Notes under the pieces: model-generated
What the model was told of the DNA's origin: nothing
Database searches by the model: none
The model's input: only the letters and a program-made list of their open reading frames with translations
Assembly: GCA_012839485.1 (NCBI GenBank)
Contig: DUNF01000058.1
Location: 1-64,000, forward strand
Direction: 5' to 3'
Length of the DNA: 64,000 bases
From: Acholeplasmataceae bacterium
GTDB taxonomy: Bacteria; Bacillota_I; Bacilli_A; ML615J-28; CAG-698
Shown here: piece after piece, positions 15,936-23,325 of the stretch
Layout: every line of letters starts with the position of its first letter
How positions within the stretch are numbered: the first letter of the stretch is position 1
Translations under genes and position numbers: made by a program

Positions 15936-16055
15936 AGGATCTTATTTTAAGTCCCTATACCCAATATCTTGAAGTGAACCAGGTCAGGTCGTGACTGAAG
16001 CAGCCTTAAGCTTATGTAGGTATGTGGGTGTAGGCACTTAGAGTAAGATCTTTTT
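15936..16055 (+). ncRNA. ffs: Small signal recognition particle RNA
   Basis: The SRP domain IV hairpin is clear. It has the 5' side GGTCAGGTC, the tetraloop GTGA (a GNRA loop) and the 3' side with GAAGCAGCC, which form the Ffh-binding internal loops. The ends close through GATCTTA (about 15938-15944) with TAAGATC near 16044-16050, followed by a T-run terminator. The size of about 115-120 nt indicates the short form without an Alu domain. The exact 5' end is inferred from the -10 box. Confidence 0.92.
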
Positions 16056-16073
16056 TAAAAGGAGTTGATAGTT

Positions 16074-17042
16074 TTGAAAATTGGTAAATTTGAACTTAAA
16101 AACAAAGTAATTATCGCTCCTTTAGCGGGATACACTAATTATTCTTATCGCAAAATTATGAGAGAATTTGGTGCAAGTCTTTGCTATACAGAAATGATTA
16201 GCGCTAAAGGTATCAACTTTAAAAACAAAAGAACTTTAGAGATGACTAAAATAGAAGAAGATGATCATTTAGTAAATATGCAGTTATTTGGTGGTACTAA
16301 AGAAGATTTAGTTAAAGCGGCGATTTACATAGATAAATATAGCGATTGTGATATTATTGATTTAAATATGGGCTGTCCTGTAAAGAAAGTTTTAAAAGCT
16401 AAATCAGGAAGTTATTTACTTAAAGATCCTGATAATATTTATGAGATTGTGAAGGCAGTTGTAGAGAGTGTATCTAAACCAGTTACAGTTAAGATTAGAC
16501 TTGGTCAAACTAAAAATACAATTAATGTACTTGAAGTTGCAAAGAAAATTGAAAAAGCAGGTGCTTCAGCTATTTGTATTCACGGAAGAACACAAAGTGA
16601 TTTATATAAAGGCAAAGCTAACTATGATTATATTAGGATAGTTAAAGAACAAGTAAAAATACCAGTAATAGCTAATGGCGATATTAAATCAATTGAAGAT
16701 GCTGAGTATGTTTTAGATTACACTAAATGTGATGCAATTATGATTGGTAGAAGTAGTATTGGCAATCCTTGGTTAATCCAAAATATTGTTAATCATTTTG
16801 AAGGAAAAGAGTTATTGGAGCCAACAGCTATTGAAAGAATACAAATGGTTAAAAAACACTATGAGTTATTAAAGGATGAGATGGGCGAAAAACTTGCTAT
16901 TCTTAATTTAAGGTCTTTATTTTCTCGTTATTTAAAAGGGTTGGATGTTAAAGAATATAAGTTAAGATTAATGAAAATTACTAAAGAACAAGAAATGAAT
17001 GATTTATTCAAAGAAATGGAAGTAAAGTATGAAAACAGTTAA
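16074..17042 (+). CDS. dus: tRNA-dihydrouridine synthase
   Basis: FMN-dependent reduction of uridine to dihydrouridine in tRNA. Visible landmarks are IIAPLAGYTNYSYRK at the start, the active-site Cys in LNMGCPVKKV, VKIRLG, CIHGRTQSD and VIANGDIKS, followed by MIGRSSIGNPW. Two TTG codons compete as starts. The one at 16065 touches the GGAG site, while 16074 has 9-base spacing and gives the expected N-terminus MKIGKFELKN. It overlaps lysA by 14 bases. Confidence 0.93.
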   Translation: MKIGKFELKNKVIIAPLAGYTNYSYRKIMREFGASLCYTEMISAKGINFKNKRTLEMTKIEEDDHLVNMQLFGGTKEDLVKAAIYIDKYSDCDIIDLNMGCPVKKVLKAKSGSYLLKDPDNIYEIVKAVVESVSKPVTVKIRLGQTKNTINVLEVAKKIEKAGASAICIHGRTQSDLYKGKANYDYIRIVKEQVKIPVIANGDIKSIEDAEYVLDYTKCDAIMIGRSSIGNPWLIQNIVNHFEGKELLEPTAIERIQMVKKHYELLKDEMGEKLAILNLRSLFSRYLKGLDVKEYKLRLMKITKEQEMNDLFKEMEVKYENS

Positions 17043-18303
17043 TACAAATATTCAAAACAATGAATTATATATAGGTAATCATTCTTTAAAAGAGTTAGCA
17101 ATGAAATATAAAACTCCTTTAATGGTTTATGATGAAGAAGGGATTAAATTGAGAATCAAACTAATTAAAGATAGTTTTAGTTCTAAAAAACTAAAGACTA
17201 AAATCATCTACGCATCAAAAGCTTTTATAGCTCCTTATTTTGCAAACATCTTAAATGAAGAAGGTTTATGTGTAGATGCAACTAGCATAAGTGATTTTAG
17301 GTTGTTGGAAAAAGTAGGTTTTCCAATGGAAAGAGTCTTCTTTCAAGGAAATAATAAGACTGAAGAAGAACTAAAATTAGCTTTAAATTTAAAGATTAAT
17401 GCTTTTATTGTTGATTCATTTTCAGAGTTAAAATTAATTGAAAAACTGGCAAAAGCAAAAGTAGATACTTACTTTAGAATAAATCCTTATGTTAAGGTAG
17501 ATAGCCATAAACATATTCAAACTGCCAATTTAGATTCTAAGTTTGGAGAAGGTATAGATGATGTTGTTTGGGATAAAATAATTGAGTTTTATAATAATTC
17601 TAAGTATGTAGTTTTAAAAGGACTTCAAGTTCACTTAGGTTCACAAATTAAAGAAATAGATCCTTATTTAGAAGCAATAGATAAAATTTCTGATTTTAAA
17701 ACAAAATTAGAGCAAAAGTTAAAATATAAAATCAAAGCTTTTGATTTAGGTGGAGGTTTTGGGGTTAAGTATTTAGAATCTGATAGCGAGTTTCCACTAA
17801 AAGAAGGACTGAAAAAGATTATTAAGAGATTAGAAAAAACTGATTTTGAGATAGTAGCAATTGAACCAGGAAGAAGTATTGTAGGTAGAGAAGGTGTTAC
17901 TATTTACCAATGTTTGAAACTAAAACAAAGTAAGTACTATAACTATTGTTTAGTTGATGGTGGTATGGCTGATAATATTAGGCCTGCTTTATATGATGCT
18001 AAATACAGCTTTGATTGTGTTAATAATGTAATAAGCGAGAGTAAAGAAAAGTATCAGGTTGTAGGGAAGTTTTGTGAGTCAGGAGATATTTTAGGAAAAG
18101 ACATTATTTTAAGCAAACTTAAAGAAAATGATTATATAGTAACATATACAACTGGTGCTTATTGTTATGCGATGAGTTCTAACTATAATGGAGCATTAAG
18201 GCCAGCAGTTTTGTTTGTAAGTGATAAAGGTGTTAAAGAAGCAATAAGAAGAGAAACAGTTGATGACTATTTAGCTGTGTTTAATTTTAAAGGAGAGAAA
18301 TAA
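17029..18303 (+). CDS. lysA: Diaminopimelate decarboxylase
   Basis: A PLP enzyme that converts meso-diaminopimelate to lysine. Landmarks are the PLP lysine in IIYASKAF near residue 64, HLGSQI, the phosphate-binding GGGFGVKY, EPGRSIVG and the active-site CESGD. At 424 residues it is full length. Located beside the M19 dipeptidase and a YbbE-like hydrolase, it may convert diaminopimelate from imported wall peptides into lysine as well as serve biosynthesis. No other lysine pathway gene is in the window. The stop overlaps the next ATG. Confidence 0.94.
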   Translation: MKTVNTNIQNNELYIGNHSLKELAMKYKTPLMVYDEEGIKLRIKLIKDSFSSKKLKTKIIYASKAFIAPYFANILNEEGLCVDATSISDFRLLEKVGFPMERVFFQGNNKTEEELKLALNLKINAFIVDSFSELKLIEKLAKAKVDTYFRINPYVKVDSHKHIQTANLDSKFGEGIDDVVWDKIIEFYNNSKYVVLKGLQVHLGSQIKEIDPYLEAIDKISDFKTKLEQKLKYKIKAFDLGGGFGVKYLESDSEFPLKEGLKKIIKRLEKTDFEIVAIEPGRSIVGREGVTIYQCLKLKQSKYYNYCLVDGGMADNIRPALYDAKYSFDCVNNVISESKEKYQVVGKFCESGDILGKDIILSKLKENDYIVTYTTGAYCYAMSSNYNGALRPAVLFVSDKGVKEAIRRETVDDYLAVFNFKGEK

Positions 18304-19190
18304 TGAAAGTATTTGATATTCATAGTGATTTATTATATGACTTATTTAGAGGAAAAGGTGATAATAGATTTAAAGATATTCATGTAAAGCAATATAATAA
18401 TTCTGTTATTAAAGGTGCAGTTTGGACTTTATATTCACCAGATGACTTTGATTTAAAAGAAGCAGTAAATTGTGCTTTAAAGAAAATTGATTGGAATGAA
18501 TTAAAAGATTTTAAAGTTATTTTAGGTTTTGAAGGCTTAAGAAATTTAGAGAAGCCAGAAGATATTCGTTATTTCTATAATTTAGGCTTTAGGCATGCTA
18601 TGCTTACTTGGAACGAGGAAAACAAATATGCGACAGGTGTTAGTGGCCCAAAAGAATCTGGGTTAAAAGAAGAAGGTAAAAAGCTTTTAGATATAATGAT
18701 TGAGCTTGATATGATTATTGATACAGCTCATTTAAATAAGAAAAGTTTTTACGATGTTTTAGAATATACTAATCATAATATTGTTTATTCTCATGGTTTA
18801 GTTTATGATATTTGTGATCATAGAAGAAACCTAGATAAAGAGCAAATGCTTGCTTTAAAGAAAGCAAATGGTTTATTTGGTTTAACGCTAGCTAAAAATT
18901 TTGTAAGTAGAAAAGAAGAAGAAAGAGATTTAGAGCATTTCTTAGATCATGTAGACTTTGCAATTGAAGTTATGGGTATAGATAATGTTTGCTTTGGCTT
19001 TGACTTTATGGATTATTTAGATGATGATTTTGAAAATGCGATGGTTAAAGAAGTTCCCGATGCTACAAAAGCCCATCTAATACTAGAAGGAATGAAAAAA
19101 AGAGGTTATAGTAAAGAAGATATTAAAAAAGTTGCTTGGGATAATTTCTATAATCGCTATGGAAACAAATTATATAAAAGGAGTAAATAA
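18303..19190 (+). CDS. Membrane dipeptidase (M19 family)
   Basis: Zinc dipeptidase family that cleaves dipeptides, often with a C-terminal D-residue. Metal ligands are visible in FDIHSDLLYD (His-x-Asp), GFEGLRNL, IDTAHLNK, YSHGLV and GFDFMDYL. At 295 residues it is the compact bacterial form with no signal peptide, so cytosolic. It is coupled to lysA and to the next gene by stop/start overlaps, which suggests joint processing of wall-derived peptides. Confidence 0.92.
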   Translation: MKVFDIHSDLLYDLFRGKGDNRFKDIHVKQYNNSVIKGAVWTLYSPDDFDLKEAVNCALKKIDWNELKDFKVILGFEGLRNLEKPEDIRYFYNLGFRHAMLTWNEENKYATGVSGPKESGLKEEGKKLLDIMIELDMIIDTAHLNKKSFYDVLEYTNHNIVYSHGLVYDICDHRRNLDKEQMLALKKANGLFGLTLAKNFVSRKEEERDLEHFLDHVDFAIEVMGIDNVCFGFDFMDYLDDDFENAMVKEVPDATKAHLILEGMKKRGYSKEDIKKVAWDNFYNRYGNKLYKRSK

Positions 19191-20287
19191 TGTCGAAGAT
19201 TAAATATTTAGATTCATTAATGGAACAAGCATTAAAAGACGAGGTTTTTCCTGGTTGTAATTATTGTTTGATTGAAAGTGGAAATAAGCATTTTAATTCT
19301 TTTGGGTTTAAAGCTTTAATTCCTAAAAAGGAAGAAAATGATGTTGATACTATTTATGATATGGCTTCCCTTACTAAAGTTATTGCAACTGTTACATCAA
19401 TTTTAATTTTGATGGAACAAGGGAAATTAAGATTATATGATAATGTAAAACAAATATTACCAGATTTTAAAAACCCTAAAACAACTGTTTTTGATTTAAT
19501 TACCCACACAGCGGGATTAAAACCGGGAATTAGTTATACAGAATATATTGGTAAACCAAAAGAACAGTTTGTAAAGGCAATTTATGAATTAGAGCCAAGT
19601 AATGAAGTCGGTGAGAAAATCATTTACTCTGATTTAGGTTTTATTTATTTAGGCTGGATTATTGAGAAAATTAGTGGTTTAAGTTTGCCTGAATTTACTT
19701 TTAAATATCTTTTTGAGCCATTAGAAATGTATCGTACAGGTTATAATTTAAGTCCAGATCTTCATAAAACAATCGCTCCAACTGAGGTAAGAAAAGATAG
19801 GATTGCAAATGGTCCTGTAAGAGGAGTTGTTCATGATGAGAAAGCCTATCTTTTAGGTGGTGCTTGTGGCCATGCTGGGCTATTTTCTTGTGTGAAAGAT
19901 GTATCGCATTTTATGGAAATGGTTTTAAATGATGGTGTTTATAAAGGAAAGAGAATTTTATCTAAGGCTACAATCGATTTAATGTTTACTGAACTTGCTA
20001 GTCAAAAAGAAAATGAGACAAGTGTAATTACAGAAAAAAGGTCAGTTGGGTGGACAATTATGGGTTCTTATCCTCAATCTGGATGCCTTGCAAGTTCAAA
20101 AACTATTATGCATACTGGCTTTACAGGAACACATTTATTTATAGATAGATATAATCAAGTCGCATTTTGCGTATTGAGTAATAGAGTTCATCCAACTAGA
20201 GAGAATAATAAGATTATTGGATGGAGAGGAAGAATCGGAAATTACGTTATAAGTCATTTTGGGAAAGGATGTAAAGATGAAGTTTAA
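19190..20287 (+). CDS. Beta-lactamase-fold serine hydrolase (YbbE-like)
   Basis: Class C beta-lactamase/penicillin-binding-protein fold. The nucleophile motif is SLTK near residue 61, the second motif YSDLGFIYLG is near 145, and HTGFTGT is at the KTG position near 308. There is no signal peptide, so it acts in the cytosol, unlike true resistance enzymes. A related gene (ybbE) sits in the Bacillus subtilis muropeptide cluster with murQ, nagZ and namZ, which supports a role in wall-fragment recycling. The substrate is not known. At 365 residues it has family length. Confidence 0.85.
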   Translation: MSKIKYLDSLMEQALKDEVFPGCNYCLIESGNKHFNSFGFKALIPKKEENDVDTIYDMASLTKVIATVTSILILMEQGKLRLYDNVKQILPDFKNPKTTVFDLITHTAGLKPGISYTEYIGKPKEQFVKAIYELEPSNEVGEKIIYSDLGFIYLGWIIEKISGLSLPEFTFKYLFEPLEMYRTGYNLSPDLHKTIAPTEVRKDRIANGPVRGVVHDEKAYLLGGACGHAGLFSCVKDVSHFMEMVLNDGVYKGKRILSKATIDLMFTELASQKENETSVITEKRSVGWTIMGSYPQSGCLASSKTIMHTGFTGTHLFIDRYNQVAFCVLSNRVHPTRENNKIIGWRGRIGNYVISHFGKGCKDEV

Positions 20288-21254
20288 ACAATTTACTAAA
20301 GATCAATTGCCAGCTTTAATAAAGCTTTGGAATGAAAATGCAACAGGAGAAAATGGGATTTTTAAGCCTTGGACGGAAGAATTATTTACAAATAAATTCT
20401 TAAATAATCCACATTTTAAGAATGAAAGTTTAGTTTTATTATATAAAGAGAATGAGTTAATTGGGGCTGGACAAGCTAATTTTACTAATCAAAATCCAGA
20501 AAGTCCTGGTTTTATTACGTTTGTAGTGGTAAAGAAAGAGTATCAAAGACAAGGATATGGAACGCAAATTTTAGAAAAATTAGAGCAATATTTGAAGGAT
20601 AATGGCAAAACTTTTGTTCGTTGTTACTTTGGAAACCCAACAAATTTAGAATGGTATGTACCTGGATATGATAAACATAACCATCCAGGAGCGCCAGCAG
20701 TTGAGTTTAATTCAGCTTATTATTTCCTACTTCTAAGCTATGGATACAACGCTAATGGACAGTTAGATGCTTTTCATTTAGAGCTTGAAAATTATGAGTT
20801 ACCAGAGTATGTAGTTAATAAGAAAAAGGAAAATGAAAAAGATGGTTATTATATAGATTTCTTTGATGAAGAAAAAGACTATGGTTTAAAAGAATTGTTT
20901 GAAGATTTAAATAGTCCTACATGGTTTGAGGAAATTGAAAGACAAAGAAAACTTGGCAATTTAAATAAATTATTAGTTGTAAAGAAAGATCATTGTGCTT
21001 TAGGTTTTACTGGTCCAATCTTTACTGAACCTTCAGGAAGAGGTTATCTATCAGGGGTAGGAATTCATTCAAAGGTTAGAGCAAGAGGTTTAGGTAAAAC
21101 AATGTTTTGCGAGCTTTGTTTGAGGTCAAAAGAAAATGGGGCTAAATTTATGACTCTATTTACTGGTAGCGATAATAAAGCACGTAATATTTATTTGTAT
21201 GCAGGGATGAGAATTGTAAAGTCTTTCGCAATTATGAGAAAGGATTTTAAATGA
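20277..21254 (+). CDS. Protein with two GNAT acetyltransferase domains
   Basis: Two GNAT domains in tandem. The first (about 1-140) has FVVVKKEYQRQGYGTQILEKL at its acetyl-CoA site. The second (about 185-325) has VGIHSKVRARGLGKTM and the end strand NIYLYAGMRIV. The substrate is unknown. Amino sugars are possible, given the neighbours and the similar two-domain protein at 41487. The ATG at 20277 is used because it overlaps the previous stop after a GGAAAGG site. It ends 4 bases inside the next gene. Confidence 0.82.
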   Translation: MKFKQFTKDQLPALIKLWNENATGENGIFKPWTEELFTNKFLNNPHFKNESLVLLYKENELIGAGQANFTNQNPESPGFITFVVVKKEYQRQGYGTQILEKLEQYLKDNGKTFVRCYFGNPTNLEWYVPGYDKHNHPGAPAVEFNSAYYFLLLSYGYNANGQLDAFHLELENYELPEYVVNKKKENEKDGYYIDFFDEEKDYGLKELFEDLNSPTWFEEIERQRKLGNLNKLLVVKKDHCALGFTGPIFTEPSGRGYLSGVGIHSKVRARGLGKTMFCELCLRSKENGAKFMTLFTGSDNKARNIYLYAGMRIVKSFAIMRKDFK

Positions 21255-22534
21255 AAAAAATAAAAAGAGATCTAAAAGAAGGATATGTTACTTATTTTAG
21301 AAGCGATGAGCCAGTATTGATTCCTGAAAAAATAGAAGAAAAAGATGCTTTAAGGGGAGTTTGGGTATCAACTGTAGCTAATATTGATTTACCAAAAATG
21401 AAAGATGTAGCAAGCTATAAAAAGCATTTAGATGATATTATTAAAACAGTAAAAGAATATAAAATGAATGCAGTTATCTTTCAAGTAAGACCTACTAATG
21501 ATGCTTTCTATGAATCAGAGTTAAATCCTTGGAGTGCTTATATTACTGGTGAGCAAGGAAAATATCCTGGTTTTGATGTCTTTGGTTATTTTGTAGAGAA
21601 AGCTAAAAAGGCAGGAATTGAAGTTCATGCTTGGCTTAATCCATATCGTGTTAGTCAAGTTACTTTGGATAAGTTAGAAATGACCAAAGAAAAATTTTTA
21701 GCTTCGCTTCCTGATAAAAGTTTTGCTAAGAAAAACCCACATTTAGTTATGGAAACTAGCCGTAAAGCTTTAATTTTAGACCCAGCATCAAAAGAAGTTC
21801 AAGAATTTGTAAGTGATACAGCTTTAGAGATTGCCAAAAAATATGATGTTAAAGCTATTCATATGGATGATTATTTCTATCCATATGAAGAATATGTAGA
21901 TCCTAATGAAGAGAAGAAACAATACCAAGTTGGTATTAAAAACAAATCCGATTTTAGAAGGTACAATGTAACTTGTTTGATTAAATTGATGAAAGAAAAG
22001 TTAGATACATTAGATCGCAAAGTTGAATTTGGTATTAGTCCTTTTGGTATTTATAGAACTAATACTAAATATTCTTCTAAAGAAAGTGCTTGGGAATATG
22101 GTTCAAACAATGATGAATCTTGTTTCAATTGTTATGAAGGCTTATATGCAGATATCTATTATTGGATGGAAAAAGGTTATATTGACTATGTAGTTCCTCA
22201 AGATTACTTTAATTTGGATTATTATAAAGTTTTAGAAGATGGCAGCGAAAAAGAAATTGTTAAGTATGCTGATTTAGCTAAGTGGTGGAATGAAGCCTCT
22301 AAAAAAACAAAAACAAAACTTTATATCGGTATGGGTTTATATCGTATGGGTGGTACTAATCAATGGGCAAACCCAGATGAAATCAAAAATCAATTGTTAT
22401 TTAACAGCACTTTAGATTGTGTTTCTGGGGAAATTTTCTTTACTTATCACAACTTAACTGATACAGTAGACAAATATCCTGAGGCTCAAAAGTCAATTAA
22501 AAGTCTATGGACAAAAGAAGTAAAAAGCATTTAA
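21251..22534 (+). CDS. GHL10-family glycosidase (DigH-like)
   Basis: A TIM-barrel hydrolase of the glycosyl-hydrolase-like 10 (formerly DUF187) family. The signature runs are LRGVWVSTVANIDLP, VIFQVRPTNDAFY, HAWLNPYRVS, LDPASKEVQEFV and IHMDDYFYPY with two acidic residues. The Escherichia coli member DigH cleaves glycan strands that lack stem peptides. The protein has no signal peptide, unlike typical members, so an intracellular substrate such as imported glycan fragments is inferred. At 427 residues it contains little beyond the barrel. It is the last gene of the lysA unit and is followed by a terminator. Confidence 0.85.
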   Translation: MKKIKRDLKEGYVTYFRSDEPVLIPEKIEEKDALRGVWVSTVANIDLPKMKDVASYKKHLDDIIKTVKEYKMNAVIFQVRPTNDAFYESELNPWSAYITGEQGKYPGFDVFGYFVEKAKKAGIEVHAWLNPYRVSQVTLDKLEMTKEKFLASLPDKSFAKKNPHLVMETSRKALILDPASKEVQEFVSDTALEIAKKYDVKAIHMDDYFYPYEEYVDPNEEKKQYQVGIKNKSDFRRYNVTCLIKLMKEKLDTLDRKVEFGISPFGIYRTNTKYSSKESAWEYGSNNDESCFNCYEGLYADIYYWMEKGYIDYVVPQDYFNLDYYKVLEDGSEKEIVKYADLAKWWNEASKKTKTKLYIGMGLYRMGGTNQWANPDEIKNQLLFNSTLDCVSGEIFFTYHNLTDTVDKYPEAQKSIKSLWTKEVKSI

Positions 22535-22557
22535 AAAGAGCATAAAATGCTCTTTTT
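22531..22557 (+). terminator. Terminator, left copy of a 27-bp repeat
   Basis: An 11-base arm 22533-22543, the loop AAA and the complementary arm 22547-22557 end in a T-run. The 27 bases 22531-22557 recur identically at 23216-23242, so the toxin-antitoxin cassette between them is bracketed by direct repeats. Confidence 0.92.
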
Positions 22558-22571
22558 ATTTTAGATAATTG

Positions 22572-22600
22572 TTGCAATTTGTAGTTGTTTGTATTACACT
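22572..22600 (+). promoter_or_regulatory. Candidate promoter of the toxin-antitoxin cassette
   Basis: TTGCAA (22572-22577), 17 bases and TACACT (22595-22600). Just downstream, GGAA-T-TTCC (about 22615-22623) is a small symmetrical element that an AbrB-type antitoxin could bind. AAAGGAGG precedes the ATG. Confidence 0.5.
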
Positions 22601-22646
22601 ATTAGTAGGAAAGTAGGAATTTCCAACAACAAAAGGAGGAATAAAT

Positions 22647-22916
22647 ATGATTGTTGAATTAAGAAAAAAAGCACAGATTACATTGCCGAAGAAAATTGTA
22701 GATCAATTAAATTTGTACGAAGGTGATAAGTTTGAAATATCTGTAAAAAATGGAATTATAATGCTTGAACCTGTTGCTATTTATCCTAAAGAATATATTG
22801 ATAAGTTAGCGAAAGAAATTAGGTTACTTAAAGAGGATTCAAACTATAAAGACAAAGCATTTGATAATGTTGAGGATTTAATAAAGTATTTAAAACAAAG
22901 GGATAAAAGTGTATAA
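22647..22916 (+). CDS. AbrB/SpoVT-type antitoxin
   Basis: An 89-residue protein. Residues 1-45 are a swapped-hairpin AbrB DNA-binding domain (VELRKKAQITLPKKIVDQL, then GDKFEISVKNGIIML). The C-terminal half is a charged helical tail that would bind and block the toxin. Such proteins also repress their own promoter. The stop overlaps the GTG start of the toxin frame by 8 bases, the usual translational coupling of a toxin-antitoxin pair. Confidence 0.88.
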   Translation: MIVELRKKAQITLPKKIVDQLNLYEGDKFEISVKNGIIMLEPVAIYPKEYIDKLAKEIRLLKEDSNYKDKAFDNVEDLIKYLKQRDKSV

Positions 22917-23171
22917 ACTATTATTAACTGAAAATTTTGAAAAAGCTTTTAATGACTTAACCAAAAAAGAACAATCGCTATTTTATAAAAAATGAGATTG
23001 TTTGTTGAAAACATACTACACCCTTCGTTTAGAACTAAAAAACTTCGAGGACAAGAAGATTTGTATGAAAGCAGTATTAATATGGATATAAGAATTATTT
23101 GGTATTTTGAAGGAGATGAATTAATTGTCCTTATTGATATTGGACATCATGATATATTAAATAAATATTAG
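22909..23171 (+). pseudogene. Frameshifted RelE-superfamily toxin
   Basis: The frame opens at GTG 22909 (VYKLLLTENFEKAFNDL) and meets TGA at 22993-22995, immediately after a run of six A (22987-22992). In the -1 frame the protein continues from 22992 as MRLFVENILHPSFRTKKLRG, then DIRIIWYF and a final DIGHHDILNKY, to TAG at 23169. That is the RelE/YafQ-type core with a C-terminal His-rich end. One extra A would restore an 88-residue toxin. A single-base deletion in the homopolymer, a sequencing error or slippage are all possible. The heptamer T AAA AAA is a poor ribosomal slip site. Confidence 0.8.
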
Positions 23172-23215
23172 TGTTTTCTAATTAATAAAACTATTTTAAA
23201 GTTGAATTATTTTGA

Positions 23216-23242
23216 TTAAAAAGAGCATAAAATGCTCTTTTT
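23216..23242 (+). terminator. Terminator, right copy of a 27-bp repeat
   Basis: Identical to 22531-22557. The arms 23218-23228 and 23232-23242 flank an AAA loop, with a longer T-run following. It terminates the toxin gene and precedes the promoter of the GH20 operon. Confidence 0.92.
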
Positions 23243-23257
23243 TTATTCAATTTGCCC

Positions 23258-23286
23258 TTGAAAAAAAATGGGTTTTGTAGTATAAT
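23258..23286 (+). promoter_or_regulatory. Promoter of the GH20/ABC transporter operon
   Basis: TTGAAA (23258-23263), exactly 17 bases and a perfect TATAAT (23281-23286). It is the only strong promoter seen before the gene run 23326-39175, whose members overlap or are nearly adjacent. Confidence 0.85.
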
Positions 23287-23325
23287 TTTGTTATATAGTA
23301 TATAAACTCAAAACGAAAGGAATGA

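Noticed and set aside
22993..22995. TGA read as Trp, as in Mycoplasma
   Set aside because: Reading through the TGA gives an unrelated peptide, not the toxin. TGG is used for Trp throughout, and TGA ends several clear genes, so the standard code applies.
22985..22999. Programmed -1 ribosomal frameshift in the toxin gene
   Set aside because: The frame before the stop reads T AAA AAA, which does not fit X XXY YYZ because the first base is T, and no clear downstream stem or pseudoknot was seen. A one-base deletion or transcriptional slippage is simpler.
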